Of a stretch of 64,000 nucleotides of DNA, positions 11,349-22,345 are shown piece after piece (position 1 is the first letter of the stretch; every line of letters starts with the position of its first letter). The translations under genes were made by a program, and so were the position numbers. This DNA is from Paralithodes platypus. Its lineage: Eukaryota > Arthropoda > Malacostraca > Decapoda > Lithodidae. The notes below the pieces were generated by a model, which was not told the DNA's origin, did not search any database, and saw only the letters and a list, made by a program, of their open reading frames with translations. The stretch is taken from assembly GCA_032716605.1 (NCBI GenBank), contig CM064480.1, forward strand, positions 23,709,651 to 23,773,650, read 5' to 3'.

Positions 11349-13480
11349 TTAGGGGTTGGTTGGTTGGGGGTTCGATGAGATGAGGATTGATGTGTGGGTG
11401 GGGTTCGCGGGGATAGTGGAGGGGAAAGGGGTGGATGCAGGGGGGGCTAGACGGGTGGGTAGGGAGTGGAGATTTAAGTTGGAGGGTTGGGGGTAGGGAC
11501 GTGTGTGGGGTGTGTTCTTTGGAGAGGTCGGTGATTTGCTGGTAGTGGAAGTAGGCGGTTTTATGGGAGTTTGGTGGGGGGGTAGATCTAGCAGGTCATT
11601 CGGGGTAATGAGATGGGGGTTGAGAGGGGATGAGGTTGAAGAGGAAGGTATGTGTTTTCGTGAGGGGGTGGGGGTTGTTACTTCTGGAATATAGTTAGAG
11701 GGTTGATGGTGTTTACTGGTGATTATTCGTCTTCTTTCCCTTTGTGGAGGAGAATTCGACGAAGAAGAAGAAGAGGAGGTGGAGGGTAGTGGTCTGGCAG
11801 CCCTACGGAACTTGGTTAGCAGGGTGTGTTTTTTGGAGGTTTTAAAAGATTTTTGTCGTGGGCGTAAGTTGTAGCGTGAGGTTACTGAGGTAGATTGTGT
11901 GGTGCGTTTGGGTGTGTACTTGGTTTTGGGTGGGGGGGGGGGGGGGGTTCTTACTGTGGTGCCTGGGGGAGGTATCTCAGGGCTAGACGGGAGGGTTTCT
12001 GTTGTGGTCGGGGTTGTGGGTGGAGGTTTTCGTACTTGGATAAGTTGGGGAGGTACTTGACTATCAGAAGTGAAAGAAGGTGTCATGGTGGAGGAGGGTG
12101 TGATAGTGGGGGCTTGGGGTTTGTGGAGGTTAGTTTGGGGGGTATGTTGAGGAATGATTTGTCGGTTCGGTGTCGGAGGGCTTAGGCCCTTAGGGGTTTG
12201 TATGGGAATATTCATAGCCTGAGTGGAAGGGTTAGTAGGGGTGTTTAATTCCGGGTCAGACGTGTGGGGTGGGGTATTGTCTTGTGGTTTTAGAGGTTTA
12301 AACGCTCGGACGAATCTAGTTCGGAACGTACGAGTCACGCCGTGATAATCGATGGTGACTTGATAGGCGTTTGGGACTTGTATGATGGTGTAGGGCCCGA
12401 CGTAGCGAGGGTCTAATTTGTTGGTGACAGGGAGGTTAGCTACCATTACGGTGTCATGGATGGCGAAAGGGTTTTTGTCATTGGGGTTATCAGTTTTGGT
12501 GTCTTGACAGGTTTGGGCGGTATGGAGGATGTTTTGCAGATGTTGCAATGGGTCAATTGTGGAGGTGGTGGAGGGGAGGTGAGCGTGATGGTGGAACGGC
12601 AGTAACAGTACGCCGTAAACACGTTCATGAGGGGAAATACCGTCTTCTCGGGGACAGGTGTTCATGCCCCATTGTATCATCTTTAGTTGTGATGGCCAGT
12701 CTGAGGTGTTAAGAGCAATCATTTTTGTACGTAACTGGTTGTTGATGGTGCGATGGCTGCGTTCGCATATAGCATTTCCTTGAGGCCAGTACTGGGATGA
12801 GTGTTTAATCTTAATACCACATTGTTGGGTGAACTGGTGCCAAATGTGTCCACTAAACTCGGGGGCATTGTCGGATAGAAGAGCAAGGGGAAGGCCGAAT
12901 ATAGGGAACACTTCTGTGGCAAGCAGTGTGGCGACTGTGGTGGCTGTGTGGTCTTTAACTGGGCAGGCTATTAAACATTTTGAATATACGTCAACAAATG
13001 TGACGATATAGCGGTTGCCAGCGTAAGAAGGAAACGGGCCCATGATGTCGAGGGATAGGACTTGGAACGGTTTGTTAGCAGACATGGTACCAGCTGGGCC
13101 TCGGGTGCGTGATCTATCCTTCCCCAATAAACAAGGTTTGCAGGATTCTGTCACTCGTTGTGCAATTTTGGAGGGGTTGGGGGTCCAGTATTGATCTGTG
13201 AAGATTTTTAACATCTTCTTTTGTCCAAGGTGTATGCCGTTTCCCTTGTGGATGGCAATCATGTAGTCGTGGGCAATGGTGGGGTCTAAGATTATGTGAC
13301 CAGAGTCTGTGGCAAGTTGATCTCCCCAGCGAGTCAGTTTCCTGAAGACATTTAACGGTATCCAGGGTGGTCTGATTCTTGTTTCCCAAGATTGAATTAG
13401 GGAGGGGGCTGAGGGGGAATTATGTTGGGGGATGGGGGTAGATAAAAGCTCCGTGTTTTGTAAGGCGGCTAGGTTGGTGG
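11349..13480 (-). CDS. GypA copy 2 integrase and Pro/Thr-rich tail
   Basis: After about 45 out-of-frame residues, this frame gives a Gypsy integrase. It shows an HHCC zinc domain (H-x-GNGIH, then CKPC), the first catalytic Asp in LDIMGPF, the second in LSDNAPEF and Glu in NAICERSH, with 35 residues between the last two. A GPY-like module (RYVGPYTIIQV) follows. Residues from about 430 to the end are a long Pro/Thr/Ser tail with a basic RYNLRPR motif. Integrase inserts the cDNA into chromosomes. The catalytic residues are all present. It is separated from RNase H by a one-base shift in a run of six C near 13478-13483. Confidence 0.85.
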
Positions 13481-13887
13481 GGGGTCTTTTGGTACTGGCA
13501 AACGTGACAGGGCGTCTGCATTGGTGTGAAGTTTTCCTGGACGATACTGTATTGTAAAATCGTAGTCCTCTAGTGTCTCCTTCCAACGTACCAAAATGGC
13601 TGAGTTGGTTTCGCATTTACGCAACCATTGCAAAGATTGATGGTCGGTGATTATATCGAGTTTTGCGCCCAACACAAATGACCGGAAGTGGCTGAGTGCC
13701 CAAATGATCCCTAAGCACTCTCTCTTGGTGGCTGCATAATTCTGTTGTGCTTGGTTGAGGGTGGAGCTGGCATACGCTATCACATGTTCCTCTCCGTCTC
13801 TGACTTGAGCTAAAACTGCACCAATGGCGTACAGAGATACGTCGGTATAAAGACGGAAAGGTTTATGGTAATCAGGGAAAGCGACGA
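13469..13887 (-). pseudogene. GypA copy 2 RNase H
   Basis: The frame contains the Gypsy RNase H signature FRLYTDVS, then KRECLGIIWAL, ITDHQSLQWL and the C-terminal YRPGKLHTNADALSR. RNase H removes element RNA after minus-strand synthesis. Its upstream continuation, RT, is 22.8 kb away at 36701, because the DIRS cluster was inserted between IVAFPDY here and QAP there. The first 21 residues of the open frame, beyond 13888, are DIRS-cluster sequence, not pol. Confidence 0.85.
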
Positions 13888-15480
13888 TATAGGTTTGACT
13901 CCTGTAAGGAGATAAAGAAAACCTAATATTTTGTAGTGGCCCCGTAATCATTGACGAACATGCCTATTACATAAGGCATCCTCTTCAAACACTAATCCGC
14001 CGTAGTTTGAATCTACCGCGCAGAGCATTTAAAATCTGAGGAGCCTTCATCATGAGCGCACGCGACCTCACTCATGGCTTCAGTCATTATGAATTGGGTT
14101 CTCACTACGAAAAAACTTCGTCAAAAATAAAAACAAAAACAAAATAAGAATAACTATCCAATAAGCTTTCCATCATATCGTGGATGTACTTGTGTGGATC
14201 TTTGACCAGACGCTGATTCAGGCGTCATTCTTCCTTCACTGACATGTCAAGTAAACCAAAATCCTTAATACATCAACGAATGGGAAGGGGATGGTCGGGA
14301 GGGCCCCAGTCGTCAATGATTACGGGGCCACTACTAAATATTAGGTTTTCTTTATCTCCTTACAGGAGTCAAACCTATAATTTATTAGTGGCCCCTCCAT
14401 CATTGACGAACATGCCTGATTTCTAAGACTGGAGGGGGACATTCGTAATCATATCATAACTCTAGAAAAGCAGATAATCAAACAACCACATAGTATTCTT
14501 ACTTCGAAAATATATTTAAACATGGCGCAGCCCATATATATACAAAAAAGGGGTTCAAGCAGGTGCGTGCTTCAAAGAAGCCTGCTTGACAAAAAAAAAA
14601 AAGGGTAACTCTGGAGATTCTGTAAACAGATCTGTAGTTACAAAGGCACCCCACTCAACGAGTGCTGACAAAATTAACAAGTTTATAGGTTTGAATCCTG
14701 TAAGGAGATTAAGAAAACCTAATATTTAGTAGTGGCCCCGTAATCATTGAAGAACATGCCTATTACATAAGGCATCCTCTTCAAACACTAATCCGCCCTA
14801 GTTTGAATCTACCGCGCAGAGCATTTAAAATCTGAGGAGCCTTCATCATGAGCGCACGCGACCTCACTGATGGCTTCAGTCATTATGAATTGGGTTCTCA
14901 CTACGAAAAAACTTAAATAAAAAACAAAAAGAAAATAAGAATAACTATCCAATAAGCATTCCATCATATCGTGGATGTACTTGTGTGGATCTTTGACCAG
15001 ACGCTGATTCAGGCGTCATTCTTCCTTCACTGACATATCAAGTAAACCAAAATCCTTAATACATCAACGAATGGGAAGGGGATGGTCGGGAGGGCCCCAG
15101 TCGTCAATGATTACGGGGCCACTACTAAATATTAGGTTTTCTTTATCTCCTTACAGGAGTCAAACCTATAATTTATTAGTGGCCCCTCCATCATTGACGA
15201 ACATGCCTGATTTCTAAGACTGGAGGGGGACATTCGTAATCATATCATAACTCTAGAAAAGAAGATAATCAAACAACCACATAGTATTCTTACTTTTGTA
15301 AAAAAGAGATATTCGGGTGCATAAACTTTATACAGCCTAAATCTTCAAAAAGGGGTACAAGCAGGAGCGTGCTTCAAAGAAGCCTGCTTGAAAAAGGGTT
15401 AACTCTGAGACTCTGTGCACAGATCTGCTAGTTAAGAAGGCACCCCACTTAAAGTAAGTGGTGAAAACTAAAAACTTATA
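13888..15480. repeat. Two tandem 0.8 kb DIRS terminal units
   Basis: Unit 1 (13888-14683) and unit 2 (14684-15480) are the same sequence. Each begins with a foldback of about 490 bp (13888-14379 in unit 1), bounded by near-perfect inverted arms of about 70 bp that begin TATAGGTTTGACTCC. Inside each arm is a variant of the DIRS end (GTGGCCCCGTAATCATTG), and the interior matches the reverse complement of 36460-36690. After the foldback comes a second DIRS end (ATTTATTAGTGGCCCC), then A+T-rich sequence with a CAAGCAGG/CCTGCTTG hairpin. No gene is present. Confidence 0.75.
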
Positions 15481-15775
15481 AGTTTACATGTGCACATATA
15501 AACCCCATTAACTAGTGGATATATTCCTAAAAATATAACCAAACATAAATGAATTCCTGTACATTCGTAGAAGTACTGAACTCGTGTACTGATGCAGAAG
15601 TAATTACTTCAAAAGTAAAAGTCGTAGTTGCAACTACCGAGATTTCTCAAAAATCTATTGCTTCACAGCCAAAGCTACTTACAACAAGAATTGTTGTAAC
15701 ACTACTATTGGCCTTTAGCACAATTTCCTGCAATGAATACTACAGAGAAATTTTATAATACAATGCCTACAACTG
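15481..15775 (-). mobile_element. Left end of deleted DIRS derivative
   Basis: AAGTTTACATGTGCACAT and the next 280 bp resemble 28789-29000, the region downstream of the YR gene in the full DIRS element. At about 15775 the sequence jumps to GTAGCCATGACAGAGACTGG, which lies at the gag start of the full element (34605-34620). The YR, RT and almost all of gag are therefore deleted. Confidence 0.65.
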
Positions 15776-17835
15776 GCAAAGGTAGCCATGACAGAGACTG
15801 GGGGGAAACATACTCCAGGTTCTGCATAGACCCGCCGGGACCCAGCTCTGGAAAAAAAGAAAATTTCCAGGAATTAATGCTCATAAGGTTAACCCAAACA
15901 TGTTCGCACACAAGTGTTAAATAACCCGCCGGGTAACGAGCCGTAATACTCAACGACTACAGCTCGCTACGCGGTGGGGTTTCCTAAGTAAAAGATTTCA
16001 GAATATCTTAATTTGTCCAAAAGATTTATGAATACCCTCTGACATAATATATAAAGACCAGCATGGCGTTTATAACTGATTAAGTCTTTCCGGTGGTGTT
16101 TGTTTCAAGATTCAATTTTGGAAAAAAAAACTAAAAAAGACGCCGGCCCCCGAATTATCTCGTAGATCAAAAACTGGGAAGCCTGACAAATATACAAGAT
16201 CTAACTTCTCCCGAAGTATCTTTTTAGATCGCCGTATGTTGAAGGCGGCGATACAAAACGTATCCCTCAATTGTCTGGTTAACTAACTGAATTATAAATT
16301 CGTTATTCCCATCCCTCCAAGGAGCACACGCCGGGTGTGAATATTAGTTTAAAAAACGTTAACCCCAATTGTGCCCTAAAGCGCCGTATGTTGAAGGAGG
16401 CGATACACAATGCATCCCTCAATTGTCTGGTAAACTAAACTGAATTTTGCAAATTCGGGCATTCCACCCTTCCAGGTTGCACCCGCCGGGTGATTTAAAG
16501 TTTAAATGTTAACCCCAATTGTTCCTAACCCCACTTCTTTGTAAAAGATCGCCGGGGAGGAAATACAAATATCGCGAATTGCAAATCAGTTAATATAACC
16601 ACCCAAAGGTACAACCGCCGGGTTTTATATGCAATGTCAAACCAATTGTACCTGCCCCAGACCTCTTTGTAAAAAGGTCGCCGGGAGGGAAAGACTAAAC
16701 AAACAAACGGCATTGTTTCAATGGCTTATTAAAAATTTCAGCATATCTTTTACCTGTCCAACAGAATTAAGCATAACTTCTTTCCTCGTAAAGATGAAGC
16801 ATATCTTTATTAAAGATGAAGTCTTTCAAGTAACCCTTTACACTTGAAACACTAGTAAGATTCAGGCATCTTTTTATCCCATAAAAAGTCTAAGCCTATC
16901 GTAATCTCTAATCCGGCTTTTCCCAGAAGCCCTCATAGATCGCCATCTTGAAGGCCGTGATACCCTATTGTATCAATCAATTGTTTGGCAAATTATCTCG
17001 AATCGCAAATCCGTTAATATAACCACCCGAAGGTACAACCGCCGGGTTTTATATGCAATGTCAAACCAATTATACCTGCCCCAGACCTCTTTGTAAAAAG
17101 GTCGCCGGGAGGTAAAGACCAAACAAACAGAGAGCATTGTTTCAATGGCTTTGAAAAGCAGAGAAAACCAAGTCCAACAGGTGTCAGCCTGATCACCTGG
17201 AAAACTGTGTGGAGGGGTCAACAAAAAAATCCCTCAAGTGGAGATCTCCCCTTAACCCCTTCTGTACCAGCACCGTCCTTTTAACTTTATACTGGCTACT
17301 GTTAGACGATTGTATTCAGTTTACAATGTCCCCCCTCGACGGGAATAACCCAGGAAGCCTGATCCCAGGCTCGACCATAGAAAACGCAGTTTCTGATGAG
17401 CCCTCAAGCGACCAAACTCGTCGGGGTAACTTACCTATTTTAGCCATCCTGACTAAAACTCGGTAAACAAAAACGGTGTTCTCGGAGCAACGAGAAAAAC
17501 GCTGGAAAGGTAACCCACACTAAACTATACATTACAGGAGGGCGTAATGCATAAAGCAATGAATAACACAGGAAGCCTGATCCCAGGCTCGACCACAGAA
17601 AACGCAGTTTCTTATGAGCCCTCAAGCGACCAAACTCGTCGGGGTAACTTACCTATTTTGAGCCATCCTGACTAAAACTCGGTAAACAAAAACGGTGTTC
17701 TCGGAGCAACGAGAAAAAACACCGGAAAGGTAACCCACACCAAACGAGACATTTTAACCCTTAACTGGCGGCGCGCAACATAAGTCGAGTATAATAAATT
17801 TGGACTATCTGGCGGCGCGCGACATAGGCCGTGTG
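15776..17835 (-). mobile_element. DIRS upstream non-coding region with tandem hairpin units
   Basis: 15780-16560 is nearly the same as 24100-24890 and matches 34610-35370. It has repeated units of roughly 130-150 bp, each with a GATCGCC...GGCGATA stem and a palindromic CACCCGCCGGGTG-type element. 16550-17130 is a diverged pair of such units about 422 bp apart. 17345-17755 is a tandem pair with a 222 bp period starting CAGGAAGCCTGATCCCAGG. No open frame longer than about 85 codons is coherent here. Confidence 0.6.
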
Positions 17836-18092
17836 GCAATTTCAGCACGTAATGTTGCTGAGAGAGTACAAAGGAGTACAAGTACAAAGGAAATCAAGCA
17901 ACAACAGATCTAGTGACCCTTCTAGGTTGCTTGTCCTCCAAAACACTGAGGATCAAGTGTGCAAACAGTGGTTTAGAGTGGGTATTGGAACATTGGAAAG
18001 GGAATTACTGCCCTGGAACTAATGTCCGTGGCAGGATTAGGAAGTTAGTAGGGGACAGATGGGTTAGTAACTGAGGGGGGGATAAAATAAAG
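17836..18092 (-). other. CR1 3' untranslated region and junction, no gene
   Basis: This 257-bp stretch follows the ORF2 stop of the CR1 LINE on the minus strand. I cannot place the exact element end. AATAACTTTATTTTAT close to the stop could be the 3' tail, and no clear target duplication was found. Confidence 0.4.
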
Positions 18093-19601
18093 TTATTCAT
18101 TTACAAACGCAGTCAGTCGCGGGTTTGATGCGAGATATTTGTCTAGGCGGAGTTTAAATGAATCAACGGTGATGCAGTCTATAACGTTTCGGGGAAGCCC
18201 ATTCCACAAGTTGACAACTCGATTGAAGAAGAAATTCTTAGATTCGTGTGAGTTAAAAGATTTACCAATAATTTTGCAACCGTTTCCCCGCGTGTAATTA
18301 GATTGGTTGATAGTGAAGTACTTACTACAGTTCATATTGTCGATGCCTTTGATGATTTTGAACACTTGAATTAAGTCACCTCTTAATCTGCGCTGGGTTA
18401 AAGGAAATAGATTTAATTCTCTAAGACGCTCTTCGTATGGTTTGTTCTTTAGGCTAGGTATCATTTTGGGAACTCTACGTTGAACTCGTTCTAGCTTGTT
18501 TATATCTTTTTGGTAATTAGGGCACCAGGATTGAACGCAGTATTCCAGAAGAGGGCGGACTAAGGAATTGTAAAGGGTTAGGATAACTTCTTTGGATTTA
18601 TGCTCAAATGACCTGCCTATAAAGCCAATTATTTTGTTTGCCTTCTTAACAACTTCTGAACATTGTTGACTCGGTTTTAGATTACTCGATATTGTTACTC
18701 CCAGATCGGTTTCTCTGTTTACATTCTTAAGCTGAGTGCCATTCATCGAATAGTTTGCTTTCTCATTTAGGTATCCGATATGTAGTACTTTACATTTATC
18801 TGCATTGAAACTCATTTGCCAAATTTGGGCCCAACATGTCAATTTATCTAGATTGTGTTGCATATCGTCAACTTGTTCTTTTGAGAGTACGCTATTTGCA
18901 ATTTTTGTATCGTCAGCAAATTTTGAGATTGTACAGGTGAGGCCCTCATCTATGTCGTTGATGTAAATTAGAAAGAGAATTGGTCCTAGTACCGATCCCT
19001 GGGGTACCCCGCTACTTACATTGGTCCATTTAGATGCCTTACCGTTTATGACTACTCTTTGCTTTCTGTCGCTGAGCCAATTTTCTATCCATTTCAACAC
19101 ACCGTCTTGTATTCCATGCGCTTTTAGTTTTAGCAGTAAACGTTTGTGGGGAACTTTGTCAAAGGCCTTTTGAAAATCAAGGTATATAATATCTACAGCT
19201 TTACTCTCATCGTAGAGGTTGAGGATATCGTGGAAGAAGTCTAAGAGGTTTGTTAAACAGGAACGTTTTTTACGAAAGCCGTGTTGAGTATCTTTAAGTA
19301 TGTTATTTTCCTCTAAGTGATTTACGAGTCTGTCTCGTATGACCGTTTCTAGCATTTTACATACAACTGAGGTTAAGCTAATTGGACGATAGTTACTGGG
19401 TAGGGATTTGCTGCCTTTTTTGAATATCGGTGTTACGTTGGCTAGCTTCCACTGATCAGGCATAGTTCCAGACTGCAAGGATTTATTGAATAGTAATGTC
19501 AGTGGTTTGGAGAGCTCATCCTTAGCTTCCTTCAGAACTCTAGGCGAGATTGTATCAGGTCCAGGCGTTTTATTTACCTTGAGTTTATCTAAACAATTCA
19601 A
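18093..19601 (-). CDS. CR1 ORF2, reverse transcriptase part
   Basis: This 502-residue frame carries the non-LTR reverse transcriptase with a KTPGPDTISP entry motif, YLDFQKAFDKVPH, GVPQGSVLGPILF and FADD as the catalytic pair, then a long C-terminal region ending in SNPRLTAFVNE. It copies element RNA at the nicked target. It is in a different frame from the endonuclease part because of a two-base change in an AG repeat at 19603-19616; otherwise no stop interrupts it. The first codon shown is not a natural start. Confidence 0.85.
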   Translation of the reverse strand: MNCLDKLKVNKTPGPDTISPRVLKEAKDELSKPLTLLFNKSLQSGTMPDQWKLANVTPIFKKGSKSLPSNYRPISLTSVVCKMLETVIRDRLVNHLEENNILKDTQHGFRKKRSCLTNLLDFFHDILNLYDESKAVDIIYLDFQKAFDKVPHKRLLLKLKAHGIQDGVLKWIENWLSDRKQRVVINGKASKWTNVSSGVPQGSVLGPILFLIYINDIDEGLTCTISKFADDTKIANSVLSKEQVDDMQHNLDKLTCWAQIWQMSFNADKCKVLHIGYLNEKANYSMNGTQLKNVNRETDLGVTISSNLKPSQQCSEVVKKANKIIGFIGRSFEHKSKEVILTLYNSLVRPLLEYCVQSWCPNYQKDINKLERVQRRVPKMIPSLKNKPYEERLRELNLFPLTQRRLRGDLIQVFKIIKGIDNMNCSKYFTINQSNYTRGNGCKIIGKSFNSHESKNFFFNRVVNLWNGLPRNVIDCITVDSFKLRLDKYLASNPRLTAFVNE

Positions 19602-20974
19602 TACTTCTCTCTCTCTGTAACGGTGATATTGCTTAGAACATCTGAATTATCAATATGAATCGGCGATGGTGTAGGGATATCACTGAGGTCTTCAGTTGTA
19701 AAAACTGATGCAAAGAAGGTATTGAGGGCATTACTCATTTGTACTTCGTCTTTGGTGTATTCTCCATTTTCATCGACTAACGGTCCAACAGTTGAAGTAA
19801 CTACTTTTTTCTTTCTGATATAACTATAGAATTCTTTCGGGTTTGTTTTACTTTGATTCGCAATATGTAACTCTAGGGTCTTTTTACTTTGCTTAATTAA
19901 CTTTTTGGCTTTGCGTCGTAGCTCTACAAATTTCACCCGTTCTTCGTCATTTTGTGAGGATTTTAATCTATCATTAGCAAATTTTTTAGCAAGCAGGCAG
20001 TTTGAAATATCTTTATTCCACCATTTGGGCTTATTATTATGGCCTGGATGCCGTATTTTCGATGGTATGCAGTCTTGCACTGCTTTTAGGTAAGTGGTTT
20101 CGAATAACTTCCAAGATGTATTTATGTCATTATTGTTAATTAAAAAGCTCCAGTCAGTTTCTTTAAACATAGCTCTAAGTTTATGGAAGTTTGCTTTCTT
20201 GAAATTAGGGACTTTTTCGATGCTACTATTTGGTTCGTTACTAGTAAACTTTAAAGTGAAAGTTATCGTACGATGGTCGCTGTTACTGAATTCATCACCA
20301 ACATTCAAATTCTCTATTAATTCTTCTTTTGTTGCAAGTACAATGTCAAGAACGTTATTACCACGGGTCGGCGTTCGAACAAATTGATAAAGCGAACTCT
20401 CTTGCAAGTTCGTATACAAGTCATGTCCGGAGTGTGAAGTAAGAGTATCGCCCCACTTGGTCACAGGTAAATTAAAGTCGCCAAAAATTACGGTATCTTG
20501 TGAGTTACTTACATCTGCAATTTGTTCATAAATTTCTCGGTCAGTTTGCACTGATTGAGCTGGAGGTCTGTATATTAATGCAAGTATTATTTTTGTACCT
20601 TTATTATGCTTTATTAGCACAAAAGATGCGTCGACGTTCACAATTTGAGGTTTTGACAAGAGGGTAGGGTTAAGACTTTCTTTGATATAAAGTAAAACGC
20701 CACCTCCATTTCGATTTATTCGGCTTTTCTCAAACATTACATAACCGGGAAGTGAATACTCTGCTAAAAAGTCTCTATCTTCTGTATTGAGCCAAGATTC
20801 TGTTATGCCAATCACATCATAATTTTCTGTAAACACTAGCTCCTCTAAATCTGAAAATTTATTGCGTATGCTACGAGCGTTTGCATAGAAAACCTTTAAA
20901 TTTGTTATTTTAGAACTCACGGAACGCTCTTTAATAATATTTTTGGTTCTTGTCGGATCTACATTTATGTTCAT
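19598..20974 (-). CDS. CR1 ORF2, endonuclease part
   Basis: This frame holds the APE-type endonuclease with YANARSIRNK, ITESWL, a GGGVLLYIK strand, YRPP, FGDFNLP and SDHRT motifs, then the connector region to RT. The endonuclease opens the target site. The frame ends at TGA just after the AG repeat at 19603-19616, where one repeat unit too many or too few has shifted the frame into the RT part. Slippage in the dinucleotide run is the simplest cause. Confidence 0.85.
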   Translation of the reverse strand: MNINVDPTRTKNIIKERSVSSKITNLKVFYANARSIRNKFSDLEELVFTENYDVIGITESWLNTEDRDFLAEYSLPGYVMFEKSRINRNGGGVLLYIKESLNPTLLSKPQIVNVDASFVLIKHNKGTKIILALIYRPPAQSVQTDREIYEQIADVSNSQDTVIFGDFNLPVTKWGDTLTSHSGHDLYTNLQESSLYQFVRTPTRGNNVLDIVLATKEELIENLNVGDEFSNSDHRTITFTLKFTSNEPNSSIEKVPNFKKANFHKLRAMFKETDWSFLINNNDINTSWKLFETTYLKAVQDCIPSKIRHPGHNNKPKWWNKDISNCLLAKKFANDRLKSSQNDEERVKFVELRRKAKKLIKQSKKTLELHIANQSKTNPKEFYSYIRKKKVVTSTVGPLVDENGEYTKDEVQMSNALNTFFASVFTTEDLSDIPTPSPIHIDNSDVLSNITVTEREKY

Positions 20975-21057
20975 GGCTGTCCTCGGTCCTCGCTGTCTTC
21001 GGTCCTTATTGCTGGTGGTCCTCGGTTGCCTCTGTTTTTTTCTTGGCGTTGGATGAT

Positions 21058-22185
21058 TTATGTCACTGCTGCTTCTTCTCTGATGGCGTTTTTTGATCCA
21101 TGGCTGCGGACTGCTTCGTGTAGGAGACGACCCATGCGTGCTGAATCCACAGGGTTTAGATGAGTGCCATCCTTGCGGAACAGAGTAGGCTGGTTGTAGA
21201 AGTTGTCCCAGAGGTTGATGAATTCAAGTTCTTCCCTCAGACACAAATATTTTAGTCGGCTATTTGTGCTGAAGGCCTTGTCGTAGAATTTATCAGGTGC
21301 GTCGATCTTGGGGAGAATGCCTGAGATGATGATATTCCTTGACTTGTTTTTGTAGTGCTGGATCATCTTGCGATATTTCTCCATCAACTCTTCGGATCTG
21401 GTGCGCATGACGTCATTTGAACCAGCATGGATGACAAAAAGGGTATTTTCATTTGCATCCTTTGTGGTATCTTCGAAGGCTTCCACAATGTCGTCCAGTC
21501 CAGCTCCTGGGATGCAAAATCTTTTTCGTTGATTTGGGACTCTGTCGCAGAACTCTTCGACCTGTCCTCGTAGGATGGAATCCCCAACGAGCCTGGTCTC
21601 TTCTGGTTCGTCTTCCATCTCTACCAATATCTCAAATCTGTTTGACATTGTGACTGGTAGATGAGACCTTTTCTGCGTTGGCCGTGCACCGTTCCTCACT
21701 GGTGTAAATCCGGAAACCTGTGGTGGCGGGACTCTACGTACAGGTCGGGGAGAGGAGTGGTTAGAACGGGGGCGAGGGGTTGGTACTGTTCGTGCTAGCA
21801 GGCTTCTTGCACGAGGAGTGGGGGAGAGACTAAGGTGAACAGGGCGGCTGTCCTGGTTTGATGTCGGCTCAGGTTCGTCAGAAGCATCTGCTGCAGTGTC
21901 TACTGCAGGTGTTGGATTGTTGGCAGATGACGTTGGGGCGGTGGTGGATGCTGGAGTTGAAACAATTGGAGTTAGTGATACTCCAACGTTGAGTGTTACA
22001 AACTCTTGGAGTGATTCCAGCTTCCTGGTGAGGGCGTTGATCTTGTTGTGGGCTTCATCCAATTTTGCTGTCAAATCCTCTCGTTGCTGGCAGAGTCGGC
22101 AGACTTGTGGATCGGCAGGAGCAAACATGGAAGCACCAAACCTACCGGCGCAGTTCGTACAGGCACGAGGCATGGTAACGATCAC
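21058..22185 (-). CDS. CR1 ORF1, zinc motif and SGNH esterase-like domain
   Basis: The 375-residue protein starts with two Cys pairs (CTNC and CRLC, residues about 8-34), followed by a predicted coiled coil (REDLTAKLDEAHNKINALTR), a Pro/Thr/Ser-rich linker and a C-terminal SGNH hydrolase-like domain. The expected blocks are present: GDSILRG (nucleophile Ser), HAGSND (Gly and Asn) and DGTHLN (Asp and His). CR1-group ORF1 proteins with esterase domains are known; they bind RNA and may act on membranes or lipids. The frame is intact. Met5 (MPRACTNC) is an equally good start. Confidence 0.8.
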   Translation of the reverse strand: MIVTMPRACTNCAGRFGASMFAPADPQVCRLCQQREDLTAKLDEAHNKINALTRKLESLQEFVTLNVGVSLTPIVSTPASTTAPTSSANNPTPAVDTAADASDEPEPTSNQDSRPVHLSLSPTPRARSLLARTVPTPRPRSNHSSPRPVRRVPPPQVSGFTPVRNGARPTQKRSHLPVTMSNRFEILVEMEDEPEETRLVGDSILRGQVEEFCDRVPNQRKRFCIPGAGLDDIVEAFEDTTKDANENTLFVIHAGSNDVMRTRSEELMEKYRKMIQHYKNKSRNIIISGILPKIDAPDKFYDKAFSTNSRLKYLCLREELEFINLWDNFYNQPTLFRKDGTHLNPVDSARMGRLLHEAVRSHGSKNAIREEAAVT

Positions 22186-22199
22186 TTTCTTCAGATCAC

Positions 22200-22345
22200 T
22201 TCACTCACTTAAAAACACTTAACTCACTTTAAAAACACTAAACTCACTTTAAAAACACTAAACTCACTTTAAAACACTTAACTCACTTTAAAAACACTAA
22301 ACTCACTTTAAAAACACTAAACTCACTTTAAAAACACTTCACTTA
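22200..22345. repeat. Short tandem repeat, about 20-22 bp unit
   Basis: About seven or eight units of ACTCACTTTAAAAACACTAA with small variants lie directly upstream of CR1 ORF1. Confidence 0.85.

Larger units (their letters stand above)
18076..22345 (-). mobile_element. CR1 LINE, near full length
   Basis: This element has both an ORF1 with esterase features and a complete ORF2, in the CR1 order. It is inserted in the deleted DIRS derivative. The 3' end is on the left and the limits are approximate. A tandem array on the right (22200-23100) may be its 5' region. Confidence 0.75.

Noticed and set aside
16300..17130. Repeated palindromes as a CRISPR array
   Set aside because: Units diverge, spacers are not unique, and the context is a eukaryotic DIRS element.
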